A stretch of 64,000 nucleotides of DNA from Planomicrobium sp. YIM 101495 (GCF_009707665.1 NZ_WLZW01000001.1:1426001-1490000); one strand, 5' to 3'. Numbered from the stretch's first letter, positions 25,348 through 35,562 are shown. Program-made: numbers and translations. Notes: generated by a model not told the origin, from the letters alone.

Positions 25348-25403
25348 CTCCCCTCGCCCCCAACAGAGCCGCAGCCCCTAAGCTATCCTACAAGCCCTTA
25401 TCA

Positions 25404-25437
25404 TGAAAAAAGCACCTGCCGCGGCATGTGCTTTCCT
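25404..25437. repeat. GCACCTGC hairpin copy between duplicated arrays
   Basis: AAAAAAGCACCTGCCGCGGC followed by a one-base-mismatched arm ATGTGCTTTCC and then the same TCAAAATCGACGCCCGG stretch seen near 5447. Evidence that hairpin and array travel together. Confidence 0.75.
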
Positions 25438-25495
25438 TACTTCAAAATCGACGCCCGGAATCCGGCTAGATCTCTTGAATACGTCCGAAAATGAT

Positions 25496-25591
25496 GAAGT
25501 GCGATATGAGAGACGTGAAATGCGATATGCCGGGAACGAAGTGCGATATCAGCGGCGCGAAATGCGATATGCGTGCGGTGAAATGCGATAT
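25496..25591 (+). repeat. 21-bp-period array, family GAARTGCGATAT, five units, second copy
   Basis: Units start at 25496, 25517, 25538, 25559 and 25580, again exactly 21 bases apart and again five units. Confidence 0.92.
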
Positions 25592-25648
25592 CTCCCCTCG
25601 CCCCGAGGAGAGCAGGAAGATTAGTTCAAAACCGGAAGCCCCTATATT

Positions 25649-25684
25649 GAAAAAAGCACCTGCCGCGGCAGGTGCTTTCCTTCT
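25649..25684 (-). terminator. Terminator of the SLH-glucosaminidase gene
   Basis: AGCACCTGCCGCGGCAGGTGCT palindrome with T-tract on the minus strand, immediately downstream of the stop codon at 25689. Confidence 0.8.
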
Positions 25685-25688
25685 TGCA

Positions 25689-27680
25689 TTAGTTGATGCG
25701 GTCGATCAAGTCCGAGCGGATGTAGCTGTAGCCGCCCGTATTGAGGTCGGAATGGACTTTGTACCAGATGTAGCCGTCGTTGCCTTTGACTTCGCCTGCG
25801 ATGACGACTGGATAGCCAAGATCACCATCGACGCCGAGGTTCGTGCGTTTGTACGTGTACTGGATTTCTCCTTGCGGTGCTTTGCGGACGTTGACGCTCG
25901 GTGTGTTCGTGATGCCGAGGTCGTAGCGTCCGATGTCGCGTTGGCCGAGGTACAAGTCAGCGCGGAACATGTGTCCAGCGATTTTCGAGCCCCATTTCGG
26001 ATCGGATGCGTAGCTGACATTGAAGCCGGCTGTCTTGTTCCCTGGCACTGCCCCGTTTGCGTAAGCGCCGTGCGGGTTGGCATAGTTCTTGTTCATGTAA
26101 TCTTTGGCGAATGCTTCGATGCTCGCTTGTGGATTCGGATACTTCGCCCCTGCTTCCGGAGAGCTGTCATAAACCTTGATGCCGAACAGGTTGTTCTTCG
26201 TCAAGGCATTCTCACTCATGCCACTTGCACTTTCATGCATCGCTGCTGCCAGCATGAACAGTGCATTGACGTTGTGTTGGTTTTGAAGCTTGATGAAGTG
26301 CTCGCCCATGCCGATCAGCTTCGAGCGCTTGAGCGCGTCTTTGTAATAACCGCTATCGCTGTTCACTTCGCTGAGACGGTGCATGATGAAACGGTCCAGG
26401 TCAGCTGCTGAATAGCTTGTTTTCGTGCGGATCAATTGGAACTGGAAGTATGGATAGTGCTCGAACAGTGTACGTCCAGCTGAATTGGCGAAGTTCACAC
26501 CGTCATGGCTGTAATAGCGGACGCCTGCTTGCATCGCTGCTGGAGCTGGTCCGATCGAGTGCGTACCCCCGCGCTGGGTTACGTGGTTGTATTCGTAATG
26601 CTCCAGTGTTCCCCACTGGTTCTTCACGAAGTAATCACGGTTCGTGATCAGTTCGTACGGAATGAAATTGACTTCGCTATGTTTCGCATAGCCGATCGTT
26701 CCGCCGATTTGGACTTTGACGAATTCTGCGTTGGCGTCGATGTAGCGGATTTCACGTCCATGCTCGACATATGTTGCTTGGTTACGGAAGTCTTTGTCGT
26801 AATAGACCGTCGTCACTTGACGGACGTTCCCTGCTGTCCGGTCGCCGTAAGCGATGCCCGACTTGATGCGGACGATTTCATCGCCGCGGATGATTGCTTT
26901 GGCAGTCGGTGTGGCCTTGAATGCTTCAGCTGTTTCCAAATAACTTTCACGACCCAGAGATTGCTTCACAAGCTTGCCGCCTTCTACGTAACCAAGGTAG
27001 TAATCCGAATCAACGGAAGGCTCGTCGGGTGTCACAGGCGGTACTGGTGCATCTTCAAGTGCATCCAAGAAACGCGAGATGAATGCTGCTGCTTGCTCGC
27101 GTGTTGCAGGATTTTCCGGTCTGAAGGAATACGTCACCGGATTGGTGTTCGTATTCGGATAGCCGCTGATGATGCCGTAATGGGCGTTGACGTAGACTGC
27201 ACGCAAGACGCCTGAGTTGATGCTTGCTGCATCGGTGAAGGTCATGGTCTTTTGCGTCAAGTCCATGCCGCTGTATTTGATCATGTTCTGGATCGTAAGT
27301 GCCATTTGTGCGCGTGTGATCAGGGCTTCCGGTCTGAAGCTTGATGACGAAACTCCTTGCATGATGCCGGCTTTATAGACCGCGCCGATGTCATCGCCAA
27401 GTGCTGCATTCGATGAGACGTCGGTGAAGGTGTGTGTACCCGCTGGAAGCTCGAGTGCACGGTTGATGAATGCTGCGAATTGCGCGCGTGTCACGTCTGC
27501 TGTCGGGCGGTATGTACCATCCGTGTAGCCGGAGATGACGCCGCGGTCGATCATGGCACGGAACTCTTTTTCCAGTGCGCTTCCTGGTACAATATCACTG
27601 GCCGACGCCGGTGATGTGAATGTGGCGATGCCAGAAATCAATAGGATCAATGCTGCGAAAAGTTTTGTGATGGATTTCAT
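25689..27680 (-). CDS. SLH-anchored N-acetylglucosaminidase (GH73 autolysin)
   Basis: 663 residues. Signal peptide to SPASASD; three SLH repeats at about residues 35-215 (YTDGTYRPTADVTRAQFAAF and two more); an SH3-like middle part; a glucosaminidase domain around 430-590 with LFMLAAAMHESASGMS (catalytic Glu) and NNLFGIKVYD; a C-terminal SH3-like tail (KVHSDLNTGGYSYIRSDL). Cleaves glycan strands after GlcNAc during wall growth or separation. First of six consecutive SLH-fusion genes on this strand. Confidence 0.92.
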   Translation of the reverse strand: MKSITKLFAALILLISGIATFTSPASASDIVPGSALEKEFRAMIDRGVISGYTDGTYRPTADVTRAQFAAFINRALELPAGTHTFTDVSSNAALGDDIGAVYKAGIMQGVSSSSFRPEALITRAQMALTIQNMIKYSGMDLTQKTMTFTDAASINSGVLRAVYVNAHYGIISGYPNTNTNPVTYSFRPENPATREQAAAFISRFLDALEDAPVPPVTPDEPSVDSDYYLGYVEGGKLVKQSLGRESYLETAEAFKATPTAKAIIRGDEIVRIKSGIAYGDRTAGNVRQVTTVYYDKDFRNQATYVEHGREIRYIDANAEFVKVQIGGTIGYAKHSEVNFIPYELITNRDYFVKNQWGTLEHYEYNHVTQRGGTHSIGPAPAAMQAGVRYYSHDGVNFANSAGRTLFEHYPYFQFQLIRTKTSYSAADLDRFIMHRLSEVNSDSGYYKDALKRSKLIGMGEHFIKLQNQHNVNALFMLAAAMHESASGMSENALTKNNLFGIKVYDSSPEAGAKYPNPQASIEAFAKDYMNKNYANPHGAYANGAVPGNKTAGFNVSYASDPKWGSKIAGHMFRADLYLGQRDIGRYDLGITNTPSVNVRKAPQGEIQYTYKRTNLGVDGDLGYPVVIAGEVKGNDGYIWYKVHSDLNTGGYSYIRSDLIDRIN

Positions 27681-27824
27681 AGGAGCCTCCCTAGATGTGT
27701 TTGACTTCAGTGTAAAGCATTACACCGATGATAAAAAGAGGAATTCGGTATTTTTTGAAAGATAGTTCGCAATGCGTATGGAATATTCTGCGTTGAAAGT
27801 GCGGTTCCTCTGATTTCGATTAAG

Positions 27825-27858
27825 AAAAAAATCCACCCGATAACCAGGTGGATTTTTG
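27825..27858 (-). terminator. Terminator of the SLH-NlpC/P60 gene
   Basis: AATCCACC/GGTGGATT stem with a T-tract on the minus strand (TTTTTTTCTT). Confidence 0.8.
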
Positions 27859-27895
27859 AGTTTCTACTATATTAATAGTCGTTCTATTGATAATC

Positions 27896-28945
27896 TTATT
27901 TCGTGTTCATTGCACTGAATAATGCTGCTGCGAATTCAGAACGGTTCGCCTCACGCTGTGCATAGAAGCTTGACGTTTGGAAGACGGATGTCTGATCGAT
28001 CGCTTTCAGTGTGATGATTTCTTTGTGGCCGCCAGTTGATGCGCTCACGTCGTTGTATTTGTATGATGCTGTTTGTGCTTGGATCTCGCTTGATTGTGAA
28101 AGTTTGAATGCACGCTCAAGGATGATTGCAAGCTGTGCTTTCGTCAAGGAATCGTACATGCCGAATGCCCCGTTCGAATAGCCTTTCAGGATGCCTGCTT
28201 CTTGCATTGCTGCAATGTCGCCTGCAAAGTTATGGTTCTTCGCTACGTCTCTGAATTGGACGTTCGTGCTTGCTTTAAGACCAAGCACACGGTTGACCAT
28301 TGCTGCTGCTTGTCCACGTGTTACGCCTTCGTTCGGACGGAAGTCCTGTTTCTTGAAGCCGTTGATCACGCCGGATACGTTCAATGTTTTGATTGCTTCG
28401 TATGCTGGATGTGAAGATGCAACATCCACGAAGTTACCGTCTGTTACCGGTGGTAGTACTGGTTCTGGAGCTGGAGCGCTCTGTACGCTGCTTAGGCGTT
28501 TTGCCCCTGCATATTTAGGAGCCCAATATGGGTTGGTGTTGATATTTGAAATTTCGACTCCGCCGCTTTCTGCAGAGATCACGTTGCCGTTGCCGACATA
28601 AATACCTGTATGGGAGATGCCTTTTTTATATGTATTTGCGAAAAATACAAGGTCACCTTTTTGAAGATTGCTTTTCGATACTGCTGTTCCTACGCTGTAC
28701 TGTTCTGCTGAAGTTCTTGGAAGTGAAATTCCGAAGTTGTTGAATACATAACGGATATAGCCGGAACAATCAAAACCTGATGGTGTTGTTCCACCGAATT
28801 TATAAGGTGTACCTTTGAACTTCATCGCGTAATCTACTATGGCTTCCGGTGTAGCTTTTGCACTGGCTTCGGCTTCGGTTGTCATCATTGGTAGTGCTGA
28901 GATCATCAAAATGGCGATCATCATGCCTATTATACGTTTTTTCAA
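27896..28945 (-). CDS. NlpC/P60 endopeptidase with C-terminal SLH domains
   Basis: 349 residues from TTG 28945 after GAGGTGA; the frame extends further but without a site. Signal peptide, then the NlpC/P60 fold: GTPYKFGGTTPSGFDCSGYI (catalytic Cys) and the His in GISHTGIYVG. SLH repeats fill residues about 170-340 (VDVASSHPAYEAIKTLNVSG, FRPNEGVTRGQAAAMVNRVL). It cleaves peptide stems of peptidoglycan, probably D-Glu-meso-DAP/Lys bonds. SLH domains are at the C terminus, unlike its neighbour. Confidence 0.92.
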   Translation of the reverse strand: MKKRIIGMMIAILMISALPMMTTEAEASAKATPEAIVDYAMKFKGTPYKFGGTTPSGFDCSGYIRYVFNNFGISLPRTSAEQYSVGTAVSKSNLQKGDLVFFANTYKKGISHTGIYVGNGNVISAESGGVEISNINTNPYWAPKYAGAKRLSSVQSAPAPEPVLPPVTDGNFVDVASSHPAYEAIKTLNVSGVINGFKKQDFRPNEGVTRGQAAAMVNRVLGLKASTNVQFRDVAKNHNFAGDIAAMQEAGILKGYSNGAFGMYDSLTKAQLAIILERAFKLSQSSEIQAQTASYKYNDVSASTGGHKEIITLKAIDQTSVFQTSSFYAQREANRSEFAAALFSAMNTK

Positions 28946-29326
28946 ATTGTCACCTCGTAAGTTAGTGTGATTCAAGTGTTGATCAGACACTGAATCAAGA
29001 TTTGCTTCTGTGATGTACTTTATCTGTTTGTTGCTTGTTTATTAAAACTTGTTTTCTGAACCTGATTAGAATCATAACAGATTCAAGTACACCTTTTGGT
29101 TACGAGAATATTACATTTATGTAACATTGCCTAGAAATACGTTTAAACCCAGGAAGGACGGGCAATAGACGGTATATTTTCTGAATATTCATACCTACTT
29201 TCTGTCTGCATAGGCTTGATTTTTCTTTAAATTCACTTGTTTTGTTACAGTACAGGGTCGAAATGTCCATGGAATTTACGAATCCGTTTAACGAGAATCG
29301 CCGTTTGTTACAGGAGTTTCGACGTA
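28946..29326. other. Intergenic region with no supported gene
   Basis: About 380 bases, AT-rich. A minus-strand frame exists but has neither codon pattern nor ribosome binding site. It should contain the promoter of the NlpC/P60 gene, not pinned down. Confidence 0.4.
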
Positions 29327-29366
29327 AAAAAAGAACCACTCCAAATTTCTGGAGTGGTTCTTCCAT
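29327..29366 (-). terminator. Terminator of the SLH-subtilase gene
   Basis: AGAACCACTCCA-AATTTC-TGGAGTGGTTCT, T-tract on the minus strand, overlapping the end of the gene. Confidence 0.85.
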
Positions 29367-31268
29367 TCATTTTCCGATCAACATCGGGTTTTCCGACCGT
29401 GCCAGGAACACGCTGAATGTGTAGCGGTTCATGAAATCATACGGCCCGAACGTCTCTGCCGTCGTTCCTTGGGTGATGCCCGCTTGTGTGAGGCCACGGA
29501 TCGCCTCGTAGCTCGCCATGTTGCTATGGACGTCCGTGAATGGATTCGGCGCCTCTTCGTCCACGTTGAATCGATACGTGCTGTGGATCAGCAAGGCCAT
29601 CTCTGCACGTGTCACCGATTGGTATGGCTTGAATGTGCCATCCGGGAAACCGGCGATGAGCCCTTGTTCGCGTGCCGACTGAATATAGCCGGACGCTTTG
29701 TTGTTCGCACCGACATCCGAGAATGCCGTGTCGCGCTGCGTGCCATCCAGGCCTTGCGCTCTGCCGAGAATGATCATCGCTTCAGCACGTGTGATCGACT
29801 GGCGCGGCTTGAACGTCCCGTCCGTATAACCGCCGATCATATTGTTGCTGTAAAGGTAACTGATATGAGGCGCAAACCACGATGACATCGTAAGGTCCGG
29901 GAAGGCCGGTTCTTCAACTGTCAATGTCACAGCGTCACGAACGGTCTTGCCGGCTGCATCGAGGTAGTTCACTTCGAACTTGTAAGTACCTTTCGTCTTG
30001 TAGACGTCCCATTTTCCAGGAGCCGTCTCTTGCAAGGCCGTGCCGTTTTCCGTCATCGTCCACCCGGAAGCATTGTTCTTGTTGTGCAAGTCGATCTGGA
30101 TGTGCCCTTTGTTGACGGTCGCTTTCGGGAACACGAAGTTCTTGATGTTCTTTTCGTACTGGACGATGCCTTGACCGGTTTCGTCATCCCGTCCGGTCTT
30201 GCCGATATCCAGTGCCGTCTGCTTGATCATTTCCCGGTATTTCGTATTCGCGAGTCCAGGATACTGCTCCTTGTAGATCGCCATGATCGCTGAGACGTGC
30301 GGTGCCGCCATGGAGGTCCCCGTCAATCTGCGGTAGCCGTCCTGCTTGTCGTCCCAGATATCGAGCCCTGTCGGATACGTGCTGTAGACGAGCTGCCCCG
30401 GTGCGGAAATTTCCACTTCCGGTCCGTAAGAGGAGTTCGCTTCACGCTTCCATTCGCCGTCCAGTCCACCCACCGCAATGACCGTGCTGTACTTCCCTGG
30501 ATAAGTGACTGTGCTCGGCTTGACTTCCCATCCTTCGTTACCGGCAGCCGAGACGATGATCATGCCTTCGTCGTAAGCGCGTTTTAGCATCATCTCAAGC
30601 GGCCGGTCATCGATCTTGATCGAGATGCTCATGTTGAGGATGTCGATGTCGTTCTGGATGGCCCATTCCACGCCTTTCGCGACTTGTGTCGTGGATCCGG
30701 CACCGCGGTTGTTCATCGTTTTGATGGCATATAGCTCCACACCCGGAGCGATGCCGATGATGCCTTTGTTGTTTTTCTGTGCGGCAATGATGCCTGCGAC
30801 GTGCGTTCCGTGGCCTTCATTGTCGTCATATGGGATGCCATCTGCACAAACCGCTGCCGTACAGACACCGCCTGCAAGCTTCAAGTCCGGGTGGTCCGTC
30901 GCGATGCCCGTATCAAGTACGGCTACACGGACGCCTTTCCCTGTGTAAGGCGCAGTGTGCTGCGGTGTCGCTTTCACGGATTGATACGTGCTGGGAACCA
31001 CATCGCTCGTTACTGTATATTCTCTGTTCGGGTAGATTTCAGCTGTCCGGAATTCGGCCTGCAACGCGTTCTTCTCATCGTCCGTCAGTGCCAGCTCCAC
31101 GATGGGCAGCTCTTCGAATTCTTCTGTGACGGATGGATACGCAGCTTTGATCGCGCCGATCTCCGCTTCAGATGCATAAATTAAATAACTTTCCGATCCC
31201 TCGGCTGAAACCTGCGCCGGCAGCAGGACGATAATGGATAAAAGAATGAAAAAAGCGAGCTGTTTCAT
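29367..31268 (-). CDS. Subtilisin-family protease with C-terminal SLH domains
   Basis: 633 residues from ATG 31268 (GGGGGG upstream). Signal peptide (AFFILLSIIVLLPAQVSAEG), an I9-like propeptide, then an S8 domain with all catalytic motifs: Asp in VAVLDTGIATDHPDL, His in GHGTHVAGIIAA, Ser in GTSMAAPHVSAIMA. A short beta domain leads to three SLH repeats at the C terminus (YTDGTFKPRQSITRAEAMII, FPDGTFKPYQSVTRAEMALL). A wall-tethered protease, perhaps for nutrition or for processing surface proteins. Confidence 0.95.
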   Translation of the reverse strand: MKQLAFFILLSIIVLLPAQVSAEGSESYLIYASEAEIGAIKAAYPSVTEEFEELPIVELALTDDEKNALQAEFRTAEIYPNREYTVTSDVVPSTYQSVKATPQHTAPYTGKGVRVAVLDTGIATDHPDLKLAGGVCTAAVCADGIPYDDNEGHGTHVAGIIAAQKNNKGIIGIAPGVELYAIKTMNNRGAGSTTQVAKGVEWAIQNDIDILNMSISIKIDDRPLEMMLKRAYDEGMIIVSAAGNEGWEVKPSTVTYPGKYSTVIAVGGLDGEWKREANSSYGPEVEISAPGQLVYSTYPTGLDIWDDKQDGYRRLTGTSMAAPHVSAIMAIYKEQYPGLANTKYREMIKQTALDIGKTGRDDETGQGIVQYEKNIKNFVFPKATVNKGHIQIDLHNKNNASGWTMTENGTALQETAPGKWDVYKTKGTYKFEVNYLDAAGKTVRDAVTLTVEEPAFPDLTMSSWFAPHISYLYSNNMIGGYTDGTFKPRQSITRAEAMIILGRAQGLDGTQRDTAFSDVGANNKASGYIQSAREQGLIAGFPDGTFKPYQSVTRAEMALLIHSTYRFNVDEEAPNPFTDVHSNMASYEAIRGLTQAGITQGTTAETFGPYDFMNRYTFSVFLARSENPMLIGK

Positions 31269-31361
31269 GTCAAGTCCCCCCTGATGTGTAAACTTCTCTC
31301 CCATCATACCTTATTTGCACTGGAAATAGCATGCTTGATACCCAAAATCCGGACGAGCCGG

Positions 31362-31410
31362 AAAAATAAAAAACCCGCAGCCAAATCGTGATGGCTGCGG
31401 GTTTCGGATC
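31362..31410 (-). terminator. Terminator of the SLH-amidase gene
   Basis: CCCGCAGCCA pairs with TGGCTGCGGG; minus-strand TTTTTTATTTTT follows. Confidence 0.85.
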
Positions 31411-31412
31411 GA

Positions 31413-32870
31413 TCAATGATGTTTTTTGCTGACTGTCGCACCGACTGTTTTGTAGTAAGGCAAGACATCGGTACGGCCTTCGTAGTGATAGAAATAGTCA
31501 AGCGTTCCGAGGAACAATGCTTTCCCCATCGCTTTACGGTGTGCTTCGTTGTTGATGTACTTGATGTCGATCGAGCTGTCGATAAAGCCCATCTCGACAA
31601 GAGCAGCCGGTACTGTATTTTCACGGAGGACGGCAAAGTTCCCGTAACCGAATGGATTGACGCCGCGGTCACGGAGCGGCCACGTTTCCTGCATGCGTTC
31701 TTGCAAATAGATTGCAAGCGCACGTGATTGCTGGACGTTCGTGTTGTTGGCTGCCGTTTTTGCGTAATAGAATGTCTCCTGGCCATTTGCTGCGCCGTTC
31801 AATGCATTCGTATGAAGCGAGACGAAAATATCACCGTCGTTACGTGAAGCGAATTTCGCACGGTCTTGCAATGTGACGAAGACATCGCTGTTACGTGTCA
31901 TCTTCGCATTGATCGGTACCATATCGAAATAGGATTTCATATGACGGCCAATGTTCAAGACGACGTTTTTCTCCTGGTGTCCATAGCCCACCCCGCCTGG
32001 ATCGTGCGCACCATGCCCCGGGTCGATGATGACCGTCAAGTCACTCGCTGCTGATGGCGGAGGGCTTGGCAGGACCGAACCTGGCTTGGATGTCGTCAAA
32101 TACGAATAGCTGACGTATCCGATGACGTTATTGACTTTGACGTGCGCCCAGCCGTTTGACACTGTGCCGACGCCGACCACTGTTGCATGTTTCAAACTGC
32201 TGATGACTCTATGGGAAGTCCCTGGACCCGAACGCATATTCAGCGTATCCGAGCCGGTATTCACATACATCGTCGTTCCGAACGAGACTTCACCAGGTTT
32301 GACCCGGAAGTCTGCGTTCAATGTTCTTGCCAGGAAAACCGAGAAGTCGGCACGGATGATCTGCAATTCCGTTCCGAATGAGCCACCCGGAAGTCCTTGC
32401 GCGATTCCTTTATCCATCAAACTCTTTGAAGCGGCTGAAACAGTCGTACCCATATTGAATGCACGGCCGATCAATAACGCCATTTCGCCACGCTTCAATA
32501 CTTTATTCGGTTGGAATGAACCATCCGGGTAACCGGAAATGATGCCTTTTTTGCTCATTTCGACGATATAGCCTGATGCCATATTCCCTTTCCCAACATC
32601 TGTGAATGGCGTATTTCTTTGTGAGCCATTCAAATTCAACGCTCTTCCAAGCATCGCTGCAGCTTCTGCACGTGTCACTTGTCTAGCGGGATTAAAGCGG
32701 TTATCGGAATAGCCGTTCGCGATTCCCTTATTGACGAGATAGGAGATTTCCGCATGAGCACGGTGAGTATTTCCTACGTCTGTGAAGTGTGAGCTGGCTT
32801 TAGCAGGGCTGAAAGGAACGAATACGGAAGCGATCAACATGAAACACAACAATACTATCCATTTTTTCAA
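31413..32870 (-). CDS. SLH-anchored N-acetylmuramoyl-L-alanine amidase
   Basis: 485 residues from TTG 32870 (AGGAGG ten bases upstream); GTG 32876, spaced four bases, is an alternative giving 487. Signal peptide; SLH repeats at about 27-190 (YSDNRFNPARQVTRAEAAAM, YPDGSFQPNKVLKRGEMALL); an SH3b domain (TLNMRSGPGTSHRVISSLKH); a zinc amidase_3 domain from about 280 with VIIDPGHGAHDPG (Zn His), the EKN glutamate, VSLHTNA and VEMGFID. Hydrolyses the MurNAc-L-Ala bond in peptidoglycan turnover. Confidence 0.94.
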   Translation of the reverse strand: MKKWIVLLCFMLIASVFVPFSPAKASSHFTDVGNTHRAHAEISYLVNKGIANGYSDNRFNPARQVTRAEAAAMLGRALNLNGSQRNTPFTDVGKGNMASGYIVEMSKKGIISGYPDGSFQPNKVLKRGEMALLIGRAFNMGTTVSAASKSLMDKGIAQGLPGGSFGTELQIIRADFSVFLARTLNADFRVKPGEVSFGTTMYVNTGSDTLNMRSGPGTSHRVISSLKHATVVGVGTVSNGWAHVKVNNVIGYVSYSYLTTSKPGSVLPSPPPSAASDLTVIIDPGHGAHDPGGVGYGHQEKNVVLNIGRHMKSYFDMVPINAKMTRNSDVFVTLQDRAKFASRNDGDIFVSLHTNALNGAANGQETFYYAKTAANNTNVQQSRALAIYLQERMQETWPLRDRGVNPFGYGNFAVLRENTVPAALVEMGFIDSSIDIKYINNEAHRKAMGKALFLGTLDYFYHYEGRTDVLPYYKTVGATVSKKHH

Positions 32871-33112
32871 GACCACATTTCCTCCTATACTTAATTAAAA
32901 TCAATTCATCCCATACTTTAACTTAATTATCATGAAAATTCTATGTATCATTTGTGCTAATTTGCTTTTTTAAGCGCTTTTTGAAACCATATTTAGTAAA
33001 AAAACGCTCCATACCAGGCTTTTTGTCCCGCTCAATCTTCTCTCATTAAATTTAATTATTTTGAAAATATCGCATAATCGGAGGAATGTCCACCTTTTTT
33101 TCAAAAGAAAAA

Positions 33113-33138
33113 CCCCGGACATGAACGCCCGGGGTTCG
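33113..33138 (-). terminator. Terminator of the SLH-nucleotidase gene
   Basis: AACCCCGG-ACATGAACG-CCCGGGGTT; minus-strand T-tract TTTTTCTTTT. Confidence 0.8.
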
Positions 33139-33153
33139 TTTTGAGAGAAAGAA

Positions 33154-35385
33154 TTATGCTGCTCCCTCTTCGCCTTCTTCATCTTCTGCAGGCGCATCAT
33201 TCACATCAATGATACGGCCTTCGATTTCATTGGATACTTCACCGCGACGCTCAAGTTCTTCAAGCAAGTTGCCCCAGTCAGAAATCCCAAGGTCCAATAC
33301 GCGGCCTTCAGCGTAAGCTGTTGCGAACATGTCGTAGCCGTCTCCGCCTTTAGCAGTGAATGCGTTTGTTGCAATTGTGTAAGTTTCTTCAAGTTCGATT
33401 TCTACAAATTCGCCATCTGCAGCTTCATAAGCGATGCTTACTACGCGCTCACCAGCAGGTTGAGACGAATCGTAAGTCACTTTCGCACCCGCAACATGAA
33501 GGAATCCGCCGCTCTCATTCGGTGCTTGGCTGACACTGTGCTCGAACGCTGCGAACAAATCAGCACCAGTCAGATCCATCGTCGCTAACGTGTTACCGAA
33601 AGGAAGAACCGTGATCACTTCACCGACTGTGATCGGGCCAGCATCGATCGGCGCACGGATGCCGCCGCCGTTCTGGAATGCCATGACGACAGAATCATTG
33701 TATTCTTTCGCTTTTGCAAGCATGCCGTCTGTGATGATGTTCCCAAGCGCTGTTTCGTTTGCACGGACGGATGAACCATCGCCGCCTTCATCGCTAGCAC
33801 GTGGGTTTGTCAATGCTTCCGTTGCTGTTGCTTCAATTTCTTCAGTTTGGATTGCATCCACTTTTTCTTTGAAAGGAGCAAGAACTTCAAGTGCTTCTGC
33901 ATCTGCTTCTAAATCACCAGTTCCGATCAATTCACCGAAATAGCTTGTCAAGACACCATTTTCATCGAATGTCACGTCAAGTGTTCCAAGATTTTTTGCA
34001 TATTCCCCTGTTTGAACGATGATTGTCGGCTCTTCGCCTTCTTCACCGATTACTACTGGTTCTTTCAACTCTGTATGGCTATGTCCACCAACGATGATAT
34101 CGATGCCTGATACATTCGCAGCAAGCTCAAGATCATTATCGACTGCAGGGTTATCATCGTAACCGATGTGCGTCAAAGCGATGACTTTGTTGACTCCCAT
34201 TTTTTCGAATTCAGCAACCATTTCAGCTGCATCTTCCAAGTAATCGTCAGAGAAGGAAACAAGTCCTGGGCTCGCGATGTTTTCTGTATCTTTCGTCGTC
34301 AACCCGAAGATCCCGACTTTCTCGCCGTTCACTTCTTTGACGATCCCGCTGTAGATGTTGCCGTCTTCCGCATCGTCTGTTACTACCTTAGACTGGAACA
34401 AGCCAGTGAACAGCTCATCTTTCGAGAAGTCGACGTTCGCTGCTACGAACGGGAAGTTCGCTGCAGTTACGAAGTCTGCCAATGCCTCGTGTCCTTCTGG
34501 TGAAGAACCAAGATCAAATTCGTGGTTTCCGAAGACCATTGCATCAAAGTTCATCAATTTCATCAATGCCAAGTCTGCTTCCCCTTGGAACTCGTTGAAA
34601 TACAATGTTCCGGAGAATGCATCTCCAGCGTGAAGAAGAAGTGCATCCGGGTTTTCAGCACGATAATCGTTTACCGCTGTGACCATTTTCGGCAATACAT
34701 CCACGCGTGCATGCGTATCATTCATGTGCATCACTTGAAGTGAGAATTCTTCCGGCACTTCCGGCTCTGGAGGAGCTTCCAGCAATTCCGCTGCACGGTG
34801 GAGGAACAATGCCATCTCTCCGCGTGTTACAGCGCTGTCCGCGCCGAATTGCGTCGCTGTTTTGCCGTACGCGATTTCGTAGTCAGCAAGAGCTTCCACG
34901 TATTTCGCAAATCGTTCGTTGACATCCGTAAATTCAGTTTCCGTTACACTGTCATCGACTTCCAGACCAAGTGCATCTGCAAGCACTTTCGCAGTTTCAT
35001 TACGTGTCAGTGAATCGTTCGCGCCGAAACGGCCTTCTTTTCCGTCAAAGATTTCTGCTTCCACGAGTGCGTCTACTGCCCATTTGTGTGAAGCCGGAAC
35101 ATCCGTGAAACCGGAATCAGCGTATTCCTCTTCCGGATCGAATCCAAGTGCATTTGCGAGTAGCAATGCAGCATCTTGACGTTTGATGCTGTTGTCTGTA
35201 CCGAATGATGTCTCGCTGATACCTTGCGTAATTTGTTGATCCACTAGAAATTGTACTGCGTCGACATAGCGGTCTGCCACATCTGTAAATTTCATATCCG
35301 CAGATGCTGGAGATACTGCTGCAGCGACTGCTGCCACTGTCACTGCCGAAGCGATGAATTTCTTGTTTTTCAGGACGTAAGCCAT
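33154..35385 (-). CDS. SLH-anchored 5'-nucleotidase/UshA-type metallophosphatase
   Basis: 743 residues. Signal peptide (FIASAVTVAAVAAAVSPASA), three SLH repeats to about residue 205, then the metallophosphatase core: VMHMNDTHARVDVLP, LHAGDAFSGTLYF, MVFGNHEFDLG, THIGYDD, VGGHSHTEL. The 5'-nucleotidase C-terminal domain has ETALGNIITDGML and FQNGGGIRAPIDAG. It would release phosphate and nucleosides from extracellular nucleotides, a logical partner to the secreted nuclease at 5691-10229. An acidic tail (DEEGEEG) ends the chain. Confidence 0.94.
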   Translation of the reverse strand: MAYVLKNKKFIASAVTVAAVAAAVSPASADMKFTDVADRYVDAVQFLVDQQITQGISETSFGTDNSIKRQDAALLLANALGFDPEEEYADSGFTDVPASHKWAVDALVEAEIFDGKEGRFGANDSLTRNETAKVLADALGLEVDDSVTETEFTDVNERFAKYVEALADYEIAYGKTATQFGADSAVTRGEMALFLHRAAELLEAPPEPEVPEEFSLQVMHMNDTHARVDVLPKMVTAVNDYRAENPDALLLHAGDAFSGTLYFNEFQGEADLALMKLMNFDAMVFGNHEFDLGSSPEGHEALADFVTAANFPFVAANVDFSKDELFTGLFQSKVVTDDAEDGNIYSGIVKEVNGEKVGIFGLTTKDTENIASPGLVSFSDDYLEDAAEMVAEFEKMGVNKVIALTHIGYDDNPAVDNDLELAANVSGIDIIVGGHSHTELKEPVVIGEEGEEPTIIVQTGEYAKNLGTLDVTFDENGVLTSYFGELIGTGDLEADAEALEVLAPFKEKVDAIQTEEIEATATEALTNPRASDEGGDGSSVRANETALGNIITDGMLAKAKEYNDSVVMAFQNGGGIRAPIDAGPITVGEVITVLPFGNTLATMDLTGADLFAAFEHSVSQAPNESGGFLHVAGAKVTYDSSQPAGERVVSIAYEAADGEFVEIELEETYTIATNAFTAKGGDGYDMFATAYAEGRVLDLGISDWGNLLEELERRGEVSNEIEGRIIDVNDAPAEDEEGEEGAA

Positions 35386-35528
35386 GAATGATTTCCTCCT
35401 CAGGAATAGGTTTTTTCTACTACCTTTTCATTTTAACAAATCCCCCTTCAGACATCTACATAATTAATAAACTCTTAACAATTCAATGAATCTTTCCACA
35501 TTTTGACGTTCAACGTCTAATGACATGA

Positions 35529-35562
35529 AAAAGCCGGCTGAATTCCTTCAGTCGGCTTCTAT
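35529..35562 (-). terminator. Terminator of the SLH-CAP gene
   Basis: AGCCGACTGAAGGAATTCAG...CCGGCTTTTTC on the minus strand right after the stop codon. Confidence 0.8.
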
